Source: Bacteroidia bacterium (GTDB lineage: Bacteria; Bacteroidota; Bacteroidia; UKL13-3). From it: DNA of 43,692 nt. The stretch spans positions 1-43,692 of the forward strand of contig JAGVLJ010000023.1 in NCBI GenBank assembly GCA_020049855.1, given 5' to 3'. Position numbers and translations under genes: made by a program. Below the pieces are notes generated by a model. That model saw nothing but the letters and a program-made list of their open reading frames with translations, was not told the DNA's origin and did no database searches. Positions 26,210 through 35,218 of the stretch are shown piece after piece; position 1 is the stretch's first letter, and each line of letters begins with the position of its first letter.

Positions 26210-26217
26210 ACCAGAAC

Positions 26218-26661
26218 ATGAAAGTGATCTTAAAACAAGACGTAATTAAACTAGGATATAAGGATGATGTAGTTACCGTTAAGAACGGATATGCAAACAA
26301 TTACCTTTTTCCACGCGGATATGCCATACTTGCCAGTAATTCTAACCTTAAAATGTTGGAAGAAAATCTGAAGCAGGGCGTAATGAAACGCGAAAAGATT
26401 AAAAAAGATGCAGAAGCCACCGCGAAGTCGCTGGATGGATTGTCAATCACCATTCCTACCAGAGCCGGAGCCAATGGAAAAATTTTCGGATCGGTTACAT
26501 CCCTGCTTGTTTCACAGGCATTAAAAGCCAAAGGCTTTGACATTGACCGCAGACGAATTGATTTCCCGGATGAAATTAAAAACCTTGGAAGTTATAAAGC
26601 AAAATTAAACCTGCACAAAGAGGTTAAAGTTGAGGTAACGGTAGAGGTTGTAGCAGAGTAA
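26218..26661 (+). CDS. rplI: 50S ribosomal protein L9 (bL9)
   Basis: A large-subunit protein of two domains joined by a long helix. The 147 residues show MKVILKQDVIKLGYKDDVVT, VKNGYANNYLFPRGYAI (the family signature), the linker helix MLEENLKQGVMKREKIKKDA, and the C-terminal GKIFGSVTSLLVSQALKAKG. It is the last gene of the operon and the only one with a Shine-Dalgarno sequence. A hairpin terminator follows. Confidence 0.97.
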   Translation: MKVILKQDVIKLGYKDDVVTVKNGYANNYLFPRGYAILASNSNLKMLEENLKQGVMKREKIKKDAEATAKSLDGLSITIPTRAGANGKIFGSVTSLLVSQALKAKGFDIDRRRIDFPDEIKNLGSYKAKLNLHKEVKVEVTVEVVAE

Positions 26662-26685
26662 ACAGATTCAGTTGATTTAATACAG

Positions 26686-26716
26686 AAAATGCCCGACCTT
26701 GCGTTGGGCATTTTTT
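26686..26716 (+). terminator. Intrinsic terminator of the rpsF-rpsR-rplI operon
   Basis: AAAATGCCC (26686-26694) pairs with GGGCATTTT (26706-26714), with a run of six T residues at the end, 25 bases after the rplI stop. Confidence 0.88.
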
Positions 26717-26835
26717 ATTTTAACAAAAAGTGAAAGCAATACAACGAATACCATAGCTATGTTGTCTTTTACGGGTAACAGCGCAACTTTTTACTTTATA
26801 AAACCGTATTTTCAGATGTGGAACGAAATAAATTA

Positions 26836-27843
26836 ATGGGATTAAAACGGGAATATTTACTTTTCATTTTTTTTATGTTATCGGGCGGTTTAGCCTATGC
26901 ACAAACCAACAGGGATGAAGTAGAAAATTCAGACACAACACACACTGAGACTTGGGGCGACTCAACCGAATACGAGGAATATTATGAGCCGTTTTATCCC
27001 ATGTTGCGGTTGGGTGTTTATTACAATCCAATATTCTCCACGGCAAAAGTACGTAAAACAGATTTTGACGGAGCACGCGATAGTCGTACCGGTTATACCA
27101 GTTCTATTTGGGGCATTTCTGCACGGTTGGATTTAAGAACCATTGCCATTGAAACAGGTGCAGGCTATACTGAGCGGAAGATTGATTTATCAAGTAGAAC
27201 CAATAAGGCTGTAGATAAACAACAGGTAGCGGTAAGTTACCGGATAAATACCATAGATGTACCGTTACTAATTCATTTTTTACCTGTGTGGCCGGATTCA
27301 TATTCAATGTTTACCCCTTTTTTCGGAGCTTCATTTAATTTTAAAAACGGCAGTACCCTTATTGATGCTTCATCTGCTACTACCACTTCCGATTCGGGGT
27401 TTTTATCATGGTCGTCAAAAGTAAATATTAAGGAGCCTAAGGTAGGTTTATCTTTGGTTGCAGGATTAAGTTTACTTAAATATGTAAATAGGATCGGCAC
27501 TTTTGAATTCGGGTTAAGCTATCAGGTGGATATGTTTACTATGCCCAAAATTACCACTAGCTATATATATAATTACGATAATACCATTCAACCTGACCGC
27601 ACGTATACCTACACCTTTAAAACCATTAATCAGGGAATTCGTTTCAGGGTAGCTTATGTATTTTTAAACAGAGAACTTGGCCCTCGCTATGCCGATTATG
27701 ATTACCAAACCGATTCGTTAGGTACGGTTCCAACCGACAATAGTGAAACTTTTACAAGTGATTCGCTTAGTGTGCCAGTGGTCAATCCTGTTCCGGCCGA
27801 TTCATCACTCAAACCGGAGCGCTTCAATAGGATCAAGTTTTGA
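26836..27843 (+). CDS. Outer membrane beta-barrel protein
   Basis: A 335-residue predicted outer-membrane protein. From the ATG at 26836 it starts MGLKREYLLFIFFMLSGGLAYAQ, a signal peptide; an in-frame GTG at 26818 is less likely. After an acidic segment (DTTHTETWGDSTEYEEYYEP) the rest alternates beta strands typical of the PorT/OmpA-like small-barrel group in Bacteroidota: RLGVYYNPIFSTAKV, ISARLDLRTIAIETGAGYTE, VGLSLVAGLSLLKYV, GTFEFGLSYQVDMF, QGIRFRVAYVFL. The C-terminus has a Pro/Asp/Ser tail beyond the barrel. The specific role is unknown. Its last 39 bases overlap the convergent permease gene. Confidence 0.8.
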   Translation: MGLKREYLLFIFFMLSGGLAYAQTNRDEVENSDTTHTETWGDSTEYEEYYEPFYPMLRLGVYYNPIFSTAKVRKTDFDGARDSRTGYTSSIWGISARLDLRTIAIETGAGYTERKIDLSSRTNKAVDKQQVAVSYRINTIDVPLLIHFLPVWPDSYSMFTPFFGASFNFKNGSTLIDASSATTTSDSGFLSWSSKVNIKEPKVGLSLVAGLSLLKYVNRIGTFEFGLSYQVDMFTMPKITTSYIYNYDNTIQPDRTYTYTFKTINQGIRFRVAYVFLNRELGPRYADYDYQTDSLGTVPTDNSETFTSDSLSVPVVNPVPADSSLKPERFNRIKF

Positions 27844-29055
27844 TGCTTTAATCGCGGGATAGATTCCGGAAACGAGTCCCACTAAAAAACAAAGTAATAA
27901 ACCGGAGATAATCCAAAACCATGGAATAATAAAAGCTCCGCCTACTATTAGCGAAACTCCGTTTCCAATAAGTATTCCTAGAATAACTCCGCCCACTCCA
28001 CCTATCTGGCAAATTACCAGCGATTCAACTAAAAACTGACTTCGAATATTAAATGCTGTTGCTCCCAGTGCTTTTCGCACACCTATTTCACGTGTTCGTT
28101 CAGTAACTGATACCAGCATGATATTCATTAATCCAATAGCAGCACCCAATAGGGTAATAAAACCGATAAAAGTAGAGGCAAGTGTAACATAACTGATATT
28201 TTCAATTACCATATTGGCCAGGCTATCGCTTTTCATAATTTCAAAATTTTCTTCATCGTGAAAATGAATTTTACGAATGTTTCTGAAAAGTCCTGTGGCT
28301 TCGCCAATGGCAGCTTCCATCTCCTGAACATGATTTACTACCACAGTTATCACAAAACTCATATTTGGATTCGGGAAAATCTGACGGGCGGTTTGAAGCG
28401 GAATAATCGCTATACGGTCGCCACCAAACCCCATGGAAGCACCTTTCTCCCCCAAGACACCGATAACTTTAAATTTTATACCGCCAATAGAAACAATTTC
28501 ACCTTCGGCATTTCTGTTTTTAAACAAACGGCTTTTTACTTCAGCCCCAAGCAATACCACTCTGTTGCCGAATTGTACTTCGGCAGCCGTAAAATTTCTT
28601 CCATTAGCAAGCGAATAGCCTGCTGCCAACAGATATTTTTCATCGCCTCCCATAATCATATTATTCGGATTGGTTTTTTCGGAACCTGCTCGTATTTGAG
28701 AAGCAAATGAAGCATTTACCGATATGGAGGTGATGGCAGGGTACGAAAATTTACGTTTAAACTCACGAGCCTCGGCAAAGTTGATGCTGCGGTAGCCCTT
28801 ATTTTTTTTTCTTCTCCCCCCAAAGTGAATATTGCTTGCCCTATTTTTAATATTGAATGAGTTTGAACCCATATTCGAAAAATTCTCATTAATGGAGCCT
28901 TTAATTCCGTCAATAGCAGTAAGTATTCCTACTAAGGCCATTATGCCAATGGAAATAATTAGAGAGGTAATGGTGGTACGCAGGGCATTCCCTCTTATGG
29001 AGTTTAAGGCAACTTTTATATTTTCACCTACCGTCATCTGTTTTCGAAAGTACAA
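27805..29055 (-). CDS. MacB/FtsX-type ABC transporter permease
   Basis: A 416-residue inner-membrane permease of the mechanotransmitting type VII ABC family (MacB, LolCE, FtsX). TM1 at about residues 25-46 (ALRTTITSLIISIGIMALVG) is followed by a large periplasmic MacB_PCD domain to about 280, then three C-terminal helices with the FtsX signature VTERTREIGVRKALGA. Transport substrates could be lipoproteins, peptides or antibiotics. No ATPase partner gene lies next to it, so the ATP-binding subunit must be encoded elsewhere. Confidence 0.92.
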   Translation of the reverse strand: MYFRKQMTVGENIKVALNSIRGNALRTTITSLIISIGIMALVGILTAIDGIKGSINENFSNMGSNSFNIKNRASNIHFGGRRKKNKGYRSINFAEAREFKRKFSYPAITSISVNASFASQIRAGSEKTNPNNMIMGGDEKYLLAAGYSLANGRNFTAAEVQFGNRVVLLGAEVKSRLFKNRNAEGEIVSIGGIKFKVIGVLGEKGASMGFGGDRIAIIPLQTARQIFPNPNMSFVITVVVNHVQEMEAAIGEATGLFRNIRKIHFHDEENFEIMKSDSLANMVIENISYVTLASTFIGFITLLGAAIGLMNIMLVSVTERTREIGVRKALGATAFNIRSQFLVESLVICQIGGVGGVILGILIGNGVSLIVGGAFIIPWFWIISGLLLCFLVGLVSGIYPAIKASKLDPIEALRFE

Positions 29056-29389
29056 ACCTACGGGATGAAGGTCAAAATATTCCGATAAACCAACGCTTAT
29101 TACCTATCAATCTGAGGCATCAACAACCACGAAACTGTTTTTCTCGGGCAAAAAAATCAATAGCTAAACCAATAAGTTGCATGCTGCCGGCCTTGAGTAT
29201 GAATCGGCTAAAGTGTTAAAGGGAATAACCCAGGTTTTGTTTACCGGCCTATTGGAGCCGCTGCGAAACCGGGGTTCATCGGCATTAGCCGGCATGGCTT
29301 CTATTTTTAGCACAAATTTATTGGATATTTTTAACACCTGTTTTAGGCGTAAAGCTCCGTTTCGGCAGCCTCGGTAAAAAAAATGGGCT
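29056..29389. other. Unexplained spacer with a GC-richer island
   Basis: No recognisable gene over 334 bases between the permease and the next plus-strand gene. The part from about 29185 to 29310 is richer in G+C than the surrounding spacer and contains repeated GCCGG/CCGGC motifs that could pair. Overlapping open frames of 66-80 codons exist on both strands, but none resembles a known protein. A structured RNA or a decayed gene are both possible. Confidence 0.3.
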
Positions 29390-29509
29390 TTGACATACAG
29401 GAGCAAAGATAAAGCACTATTTTTATTCTTAAATTTACTTTATGCACCGTATAAAAATTGTGGAATTCGTTATAGCTTTACACAGTTAAATTTTAATTTT
29501 TTTAGGCTT

Positions 29510-30049
29510 ATGGATGTTTGGGTTTTTTTACTTGAAGTAGTGAAAATTTTGGTGCCATGCGCCATTATTTTTGCAGTAACCTATACCATGTTAAATTTGT
29601 TTTTTAATAAGGAGTATGAAAAAAGGTTACTTGAGTTAAGGGCAAAAAATGTAGAGATACTTACTCCAATACGACTACAGGCCTATGAACGGCTTGTGCT
29701 GTTTCTTGAACGCATTTCGCCCAGCAACCTTATTGTTCGGGTAAATAAACCCGGAATGACGGCCACACAACTTAAAACAGAACTTATTGCAACCATTAAT
29801 AATGAATTCACCCATAACCTCTCACAGCAGATTTATGTTTCCATGCAATCGTGGACTTTACTTAAGGCCGTGAAGGAAGAACTGATAAACGTAATTAATA
29901 CTACCTATGCTCAAATGGATCATCAGCATGCAACAGGTCTTGATTTAGCTAAGGGGGTTTTTGAAGTTATTATCCGCAAGGATGATGTGCCCACTCAAAA
30001 GGCAATTGATTTTTTAAAGCGTGAATTGAAACTTGTTTTTGAGCAATGA
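29510..30049 (+). CDS. Small membrane-anchored protein upstream of methylmalonyl-CoA mutase
   Basis: A 179-residue protein from the ATG at 29510 (the frame is open from 29390, but the added residues look non-coding). One N-terminal transmembrane helix ([22 protein letters not shown]) is followed by a helical cytoplasmic part ([54 protein letters not shown]). I recognise it only as an uncharacterised Bacteroidota protein found beside this type of mutase. Its stop overlaps the mutase start as ATGA, implying translational coupling. Confidence 0.8.
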   Translation: MDVWVFLLEVVKILVPCAIIFAVTYTMLNLFFNKEYEKRLLELRAKNVEILTPIRLQAYERLVLFLERISPSNLIVRVNKPGMTATQLKTELIATINNEFTHNLSQQIYVSMQSWTLLKAVKEELINVINTTYAQMDHQHATGLDLAKGVFEVIIRKDDVPTQKAIDFLKRELKLVFEQ

Positions 30050-31617
30050 TCACAATAGGAATGGAAGAGAAAAAATTCATTACCGATTCTGGAATTGAAA
30101 TTGATGAAGTTTATACCTTTTGTAATACCAGCCCCGAAATGCCGGGCAAATTTCCATTTACCAGAGGCATACAAAAGGATATGTATCGCGGGCGACTGTG
30201 GACCATGCGACAGTATGCCGGATTTTCCACAGCCGAAGAATCAAACAAACGGTATCATTACCTGCTAAAGCAGGGAACCATGGGTTTGTCGGTCGCATTT
30301 GATTTGCCTACACAAATCGGGTACGACTCTGATCATGCATTTGCCGAAGGCGAAGTAGGAAAAGTAGGAGTAGCTATTGATTCTTTAAAGGACATGGAAG
30401 TTTTGTTCGATGGAATTCAACTCGAAAAAATAACTACTTCCATGACCATTAATGCTACGGCATCTACCTTGCTTGCCATGTATATTGCATTGGCAAAAAA
30501 ACAAGGTGCTGATGTAAAAAAAATATCTGGAACCATACAAAACGATATTTTAAAAGAGTATGCGGCAAGGGGGACTTATATTTATCCACCTAAACCATCC
30601 ATGTGGCTCATTACCGACATTTTTGCATATTGCAGCAATGAAGTTCCTAAGTGGAATACCATTTCTATTTCCGGCTATCATATTCGCGAAGCGGGTTCAT
30701 CAGCCGCACAGGAACTTGCCTTTACCTTAGCTAACGGGAAAGCTTACCTGAAAGCAGCTATTGCCGCAGGGTTGGATATTAATACCTTTGGCCAGCGATT
30801 GTCATTTTTCTTTAACGCGCACAATCATTTTTTTGAAGAGATAGCTAAGTTCAGGGCAGCCCGCAGGATGTGGGCAAAAATTTCTGCCGATATGGGAGCC
30901 ACCCTACCCAAAGCGCAAATGTTACGTTTTCATACGCAAACCGGAGGTTCTACTTTAGCCGCTCAGCAACCTGATAATAATATTGCACGTGTTACTATTC
31001 AGGCATTAGCTGCGGTGTTGGGCGGAACGCAGTCACTTCACACTAATGGATTTGATGAAGCCTTGTCATTACCCACCGAAGAAGCAGCCCGCATTGCCTT
31101 ACGAACGCAACAAATTATTGCATACGAAAGTGGAGCTATTGATACCGTTGATGCGATGGGAGGCTCCTACTTTATAGAGACACTTACCAGCCAGATTGAA
31201 GCAGAAGCCTGGAAATATATTGACCGCATTGAAGCAATGGGTGGGGCGGTTTCCGCTATTGAGGAAGGATATATTCAGCGCGAAATAGCCGACTCGGCTT
31301 ACAGGTATCAAAAAGCTATTGAAACTAAAGCTAAAATAATTGTAGGGGTAAATAAATACCAATCAGACGAACCTAAACATACCAAGGTTTTTAAAGTAGA
31401 TGATTCTATCAGGCAACTTCAGGTAACTAAATTACAGCAGTTGCGAATTGAACGTAATAACGAGGCGGTAATTAACCTGCTTGCCCGGCTTGAATCGGAT
31501 GCCAAAGATAATGTGAACCTGATGCCCGGAATTATTGATGCCGTGGAGCACTATGCTACTCTTGGTGAAATAGCAGATGTGTTCAGAAAAGTTTTTGGCG
31601 AATACCAACAAAGCTGA
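30046..31617 (+). CDS. Methylmalonyl-CoA mutase, catalytic (TIM barrel) domain only
   Basis: An adenosylcobalamin enzyme that interconverts succinyl-CoA and (R)-methylmalonyl-CoA. The 523 residues hold the substrate-binding barrel: [15 protein letters not shown] with the carboxylate-contacting Tyr, [17 protein letters not shown] with the Arg that marks methylmalonyl over isobutyryl specificity, and [13 protein letters not shown] with the catalytic His. The C-terminal cobalamin-binding domain (DxHxxG) of the usual roughly 700-residue large subunit is absent, and the protein ends normally with [12 protein letters not shown]. It should therefore need a separate B12-binding partner, as in archaeal and isobutyryl-CoA mutases. 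It starts inside the upstream membrane-protein gene. Confidence 0.9.
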   Translation: MITIGMEEKKFITDSGIEIDEVYTFCNTSPEMPGKFPFTRGIQKDMYRGRLWTMRQYAGFSTAEESNKRYHYLLKQGTMGLSVAFDLPTQIGYDSDHAFAEGEVGKVGVAIDSLKDMEVLFDGIQLEKITTSMTINATASTLLAMYIALAKKQGADVKKISGTIQNDILKEYAARGTYIYPPKPSMWLITDIFAYCSNEVPKWNTISISGYHIREAGSSAAQELAFTLANGKAYLKAAIAAGLDINTFGQRLSFFFNAHNHFFEEIAKFRAARRMWAKISADMGATLPKAQMLRFHTQTGGSTLAAQQPDNNIARVTIQALAAVLGGTQSLHTNGFDEALSLPTEEAARIALRTQQIIAYESGAIDTVDAMGGSYFIETLTSQIEAEAWKYIDRIEAMGGAVSAIEEGYIQREIADSAYRYQKAIETKAKIIVGVNKYQSDEPKHTKVFKVDDSIRQLQVTKLQQLRIERNNEAVINLLARLESDAKDNVNLMPGIIDAVEHYATLGEIADVFRKVFGEYQQS

Positions 31618-31618
31618 A

Positions 31619-32368
31619 ATGATTCAGCGAAGTGTATTTCTTGTCTTATTGCTTTCGGCAATTTCGTGTAGGCATTCCTATACAGCCGAGCGCGTAAAAG
31701 GGGGCACTTATCGAATAAGTTCCGATACCTTATCTCTGATTGATTCGGGTGTTTACCGAATTATACTCCCTTACAAGGAACTACTTGACAGGCAAATGTC
31801 GGAAACGGTGGTGGTAAGTGCCGATGAATTTAAAAAAGAACTACCTTCCGGTACCTTGAATAATATGTTTTGTGACGTGTTGCTTCGCTATGCACAAAAA
31901 AAGGTTACTTACCTGCCAATGGTATGTGTAATGAATTATGGTGGCATTCGGTTACCTTTTTTTCCTAAAGGGAATATTTCAATGGGCAAAGTATATGAAT
32001 TAATGCCTTTTGATAATGAACTTGTGCTGGCAGAGGTAAACGGTGATATGATGAATCAGCTGGCAAAAAAAATAGCGGAAAAAGGTGGAGAACCAATTGC
32101 AGGAATGAGTTTGACAATTGATAAAACAAATGGGAGTGCCCTTTTTGTAGGTGGTGAGCAGGTGATACCCTCCAAAACCTACTACGTGTTGTTATCAGAT
32201 TATATGGTAAACGGAGGAGACGGTTATGGATTTATAAAGCAGGGAGGAAGTAAAATTGTTTCTCTTGGAATAAAGGTGCGTGATGCCCTTATTGCTGAAT
32301 TCAGATTTATGCTTACTCAAGGGGAAATGCTCAAAGCTGTTTCGGATGAAAGAATCAGAAAAAATTAG
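31619..32368 (+). CDS. 5'-nucleotidase C-terminal domain lipoprotein
   Basis: This 249-residue protein is only the substrate-binding half of a UshA-type 5'-nucleotidase. The ATG at 31619 gives a lipoprotein signal (SVFLVLLLSAISC). Mature features are MNYGGIRLPFFPKGNISMGK, the region MPFDNELVLAEVNGDMMNQL and the nucleotide-stacking motif NGGDGYGF. The metallophosphatase half is encoded by the next gene, whose start overlaps the end of this one by 23 bases. The order is reversed compared with a fused enzyme. The two products probably act together in the periplasm. Confidence 0.88.
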   Translation: MIQRSVFLVLLLSAISCRHSYTAERVKGGTYRISSDTLSLIDSGVYRIILPYKELLDRQMSETVVVSADEFKKELPSGTLNNMFCDVLLRYAQKKVTYLPMVCVMNYGGIRLPFFPKGNISMGKVYELMPFDNELVLAEVNGDMMNQLAKKIAEKGGEPIAGMSLTIDKTNGSALFVGGEQVIPSKTYYVLLSDYMVNGGDGYGFIKQGGSKIVSLGIKVRDALIAEFRFMLTQGEMLKAVSDERIRKN

Positions 32369-33278
32369 TCGCAGGGAATTTCTTCGCCTTTCAGCATTGG
32401 GAGCCGGGGTTGCGGCTCTTGCTCAGTTGCCATTCGCTTCATATGCCGGTTTTGATGAAGAAGTGCGACTTACCATCTTACATACCAATGACTGGCACAG
32501 CAGGCTGGAACCTTTCCCTATGGACGGTTCAAAATTTCAGGGGCAGGGCGGAGCTGCGTTGCGTGCAAAGCTTATTCAACAAATAAGATTGGAAGAAAAA
32601 AATGTGTTGTTGCTTGATGCAGGAGATATAGTGCAGGGAACTCCATATTACAATTTGTTTGGAGGCGATCCTGAAATACAACTAATGAATGAAATGAAGT
32701 ATGATGCCTGTACTATTGGAAATCATGACTTTGATAACGGACTTGACGGCCTTGCAGGAATGGTGAGTAAGGCGCAATTCCCTTTTCTAAGTGCCAACTA
32801 CAATTTTACCAATACCGTTTTAGCAGGAAAGATCTTAGCCTATAAGGTATTTGTATTTGACAGGGTACGTATTGGAGTTTTTGGCTTAGGCATTAACCCT
32901 GATGAATTGATTGGTGTAAGGCAGTTTGGCGATACTAAGTATGAAGACGCTATGGAAAAGGCCAGGAGTACCGCGGCATTGCTAAAGAACCAAGCGCACT
33001 GCGATCTGGTTATATGTTTATCGCATCTTGGGTACAAGTACAATGAAAAAAAGTACAGTGATGTTCATCTGGCTGGTGAGAGTGAAGACATAGATTTAAT
33101 TATCGGAGGTCATACGCATACTTTTTTAGATTTTCCGGTTTCTTTTTCCAATAAAAATGATAAACTTGTAACGATTAATCAGGTTGGCTGGGCCGGATTG
33201 AGGTTGGGGCGTATAGATTATCATTTTTTCGGTAGAAAAAATAATATATTGTACAAAAAATCTCCGATGAGAATTTAA
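32346..33278 (+). CDS. Metallophosphatase (5'-nucleotidase N-terminal domain) with Tat signal
   Basis: A 310-residue calcineurin-like phosphoesterase, the catalytic half of a UshA-type 5'-nucleotidase. From the ATG at 32346 it begins MKESEKISRREFLRLSALG, a twin-arginine signal. Metal-site motifs are LHTNDWHS, LLDAGDIVQGTPYY, TIGNHDFDNG, CLSHLGY and GGHTHTF. It ends after the catalytic domain, with no C-terminal nucleotide-binding domain; that domain is the preceding gene. Tat export of this half and Sec/lipoprotein export of the other is unusual for two parts of one enzyme. Confidence 0.92.
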   Translation: MKESEKISRREFLRLSALGAGVAALAQLPFASYAGFDEEVRLTILHTNDWHSRLEPFPMDGSKFQGQGGAALRAKLIQQIRLEEKNVLLLDAGDIVQGTPYYNLFGGDPEIQLMNEMKYDACTIGNHDFDNGLDGLAGMVSKAQFPFLSANYNFTNTVLAGKILAYKVFVFDRVRIGVFGLGINPDELIGVRQFGDTKYEDAMEKARSTAALLKNQAHCDLVICLSHLGYKYNEKKYSDVHLAGESEDIDLIIGGHTHTFLDFPVSFSNKNDKLVTINQVGWAGLRLGRIDYHFFGRKNNILYKKSPMRI

Positions 33279-33357
33279 TTAAAAAACAAGCCAAAATTTA
33301 TTTTTTTATTAAGAAAATAATGTTCAATTTTCAGTCCTGAAAACGGGAGTAGACAGT

Positions 33358-34794
33358 ATGACAGAAAAAACTTGTGAATCAGTTTGGAACGATTGTGTAA
33401 ATATCATCAGAGATAACGTACCACCTCAAAGCTATAAAACTTGGTTTGACCCAATCAAACCGGTGAAGCTCGATAATAAGGTACTCACGATACAAGTGCC
33501 AAGCCAATTTTTCTACGAATGGCTTGAAGAGCATTATGTGGCTCTTTTGAAAAAGACGCTAAAACACATATTAGGCCATGGTTCAAGGCTTGAGTACAGT
33601 ATTATAGTAGAGAACAGCACTCCCAATTCAAAACCTTACACCATTAATGTACCTACCAATGCTGCTTCACGGGCTGAAAATCCGAACGTAGGCGTACCTC
33701 TTAATATAAGCACCAGTATTCGCAATCCGTTTATCATTCCCGGATTAAAGAAAATTAATATTGAGTCGAATCTTAATCAAAATTATACGTTCGATACTTT
33801 TATTGAAGGGGAATGCAACCGATTGGCCCGTTCGGCAGGCTATGCCGTTGCCAATAAACCCGGAGGAACTGCCTTTAATCCTCTAATGATTTTTGGCGGA
33901 GTAGGTTTAGGTAAAACCCATTTGGTTCATGCCATTGGCAATCAGATTAAGATGAATAATAAAAACAAGGTTGTACTCTATGCAGCTGCCGAAAAGTTCA
34001 TCAATCAATTTGTTGAATCTATTAAAAATAATACCAATCAGGATTTTACAAATTTTTACCAATACGTGGATGTACTTATAGTAGATGATGTACACCAATT
34101 TACAGGAAAAGAAAAAACACAGGAAATATTTTTCAATATTTTTAATCACCTCCATCAGTCGGGTAAGCAGTTGATCTTAACTTCTGACAGAGCACCTAAA
34201 GACCTTAAGGGCATGGATGAGCGTTTGCTTTCTCGTTTTAAATGGGGCTTAACTGCCGATTTACAGGTTCCTGATTTTGAAACCCGCCTCGCTATCCTTG
34301 AACAAAAAATGTATGCCGATGGTATTACACTTGGCAAAGACGTAGTTGAGTATGTTGCCCATAATATAAATACCAATGTGCGCGAACTGGAAGGAGCTTT
34401 GATTTCATTACTTGCCCAGTCGTCATTAAACCGGAAAGAGGTTGATTTGGAATTGGCTAAGCAAATGCTGAAAAACTTTGTTAAGAATACCTCCCGCGAA
34501 ATTTCTATTGAGTACATCCAGAAAATGGTTTGTGAATATTTTACCATTGGAGTTGATTTGGTAAAATCAAAAACACGTAAACGTGAAATTGTTCAGGCTC
34601 GCCAAATTTCCATGTATTTTGCCAAGGACTTAACTAAAGCTTCACTTAAAACAATTGGGATGCACTTTGGTGGACGTGATCACTCAACTGTAATTCATGC
34701 CTGTCAAACGGTGAACGACTTGATGGAAACAGACAAGAAGTTTAAAGCGGATGTTGAAGAATTGAGCAAACGCATTAAAATTAATATTCTCTAA
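33358..34794 (+). CDS. dnaA: Chromosomal replication initiator DnaA
   Basis: The AAA+ initiator that opens the origin. It has 478 residues: domain I (CESVWNDCVNIIRDNVPPQS), a linker of low conservation, AAA+ domain III with Walker A GGVGLGKTHLVHAIG, Walker B DVLIVDDVHQF and the sensor region LTSDRAPKDLKGMDERLLSRFKWG, and the domain IV DNA-binding signature FGGRDHSTVIHACQ. The neighbours are not the usual dnaN-recF-gyrB set, and no clear DnaA-box cluster is visible on either side, so the origin is not obviously here. A terminator follows. Confidence 0.97.
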   Translation: MTEKTCESVWNDCVNIIRDNVPPQSYKTWFDPIKPVKLDNKVLTIQVPSQFFYEWLEEHYVALLKKTLKHILGHGSRLEYSIIVENSTPNSKPYTINVPTNAASRAENPNVGVPLNISTSIRNPFIIPGLKKINIESNLNQNYTFDTFIEGECNRLARSAGYAVANKPGGTAFNPLMIFGGVGLGKTHLVHAIGNQIKMNNKNKVVLYAAAEKFINQFVESIKNNTNQDFTNFYQYVDVLIVDDVHQFTGKEKTQEIFFNIFNHLHQSGKQLILTSDRAPKDLKGMDERLLSRFKWGLTADLQVPDFETRLAILEQKMYADGITLGKDVVEYVAHNINTNVRELEGALISLLAQSSLNRKEVDLELAKQMLKNFVKNTSREISIEYIQKMVCEYFTIGVDLVKSKTRKREIVQARQISMYFAKDLTKASLKTIGMHFGGRDHSTVIHACQTVNDLMETDKKFKADVEELSKRIKINIL

Positions 34795-34810
34795 AGATTA
34801 ACGGAATTAT

Positions 34811-34841
34811 AAAAGAGGGCCGCAGCAATTCGGCCTTTTTT
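34811..34841 (+). terminator. Intrinsic terminator after dnaA
   Basis: AAAAGAGGGCCG (34811-34822) pairs with CGGCCTTTTTT (34831-34841) with wobble pairs, around an 8-base loop, ending in a T run, 17 bases after the dnaA stop. Confidence 0.85.
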
Positions 34842-35218
34842 ATTCTCAAAACTATTCTTGCTATTCAACAACCCAGTAAAGGTATTCTTAAAGCTGAAAC
34901 AGTAAGTGGGAAATAATGCGGCAAACGTATTTTTTATGTTTGAGCATGGATTATTTTGATGGGTGGAATAAACTATTCTATTGATATTTTTATGAGGTAA
35001 CAATAATTCATAGCATCTATATTGAATGGGCAGCTAACGCCTGTTTTACCGAATTGCTCACTAGGTGCAATACAACTTTAACAGCGATTTTTGAAGCAAG
35101 CCTACGATTAAATTGCACCGGGTTATCACATAGGAATAAAAAATATATTTCATCATTTCCGCAAACTACCTCAATGAATTGGGAGGTAATTTTAAGTGAA
35201 TAGATAAGGGGGATACGT
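34842..35218. other. Spacer between dnaA and the phosphatase gene
   Basis: No intact gene is seen in 377 bases. A minus-strand frame without an ATG stays open for 72 codons from about 35234 to 35017 and reads protein-like text (YSLKITSQFIEVVCGNDEIY, NRRLASKIAVKVVLHLVSNS), with a possible continuation in a shifted frame (NIDAMNYCYLIKISIE). It directly follows the phosphatase stop in another frame. An 8-base inverted repeat GGTGCAAT/ATTGCACC lies at 35064-35071 and 35112-35119. A gene remnant is the likeliest explanation. Confidence 0.35.

Noticed and set aside
29164-29406. 80-codon minus-strand open frame and an overlapping 66-codon plus-strand frame
   Set aside because: Neither resembles a known protein, both have unusual composition, and they are antiparallel over the same bases; I report the region as unexplained rather than as genes.
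35120-35130. TTATCACA as a DnaA box near dnaA
   Set aside because: A single imperfect match in an AT-rich spacer is expected by chance; no cluster and no AT-rich unwinding element were recognised.
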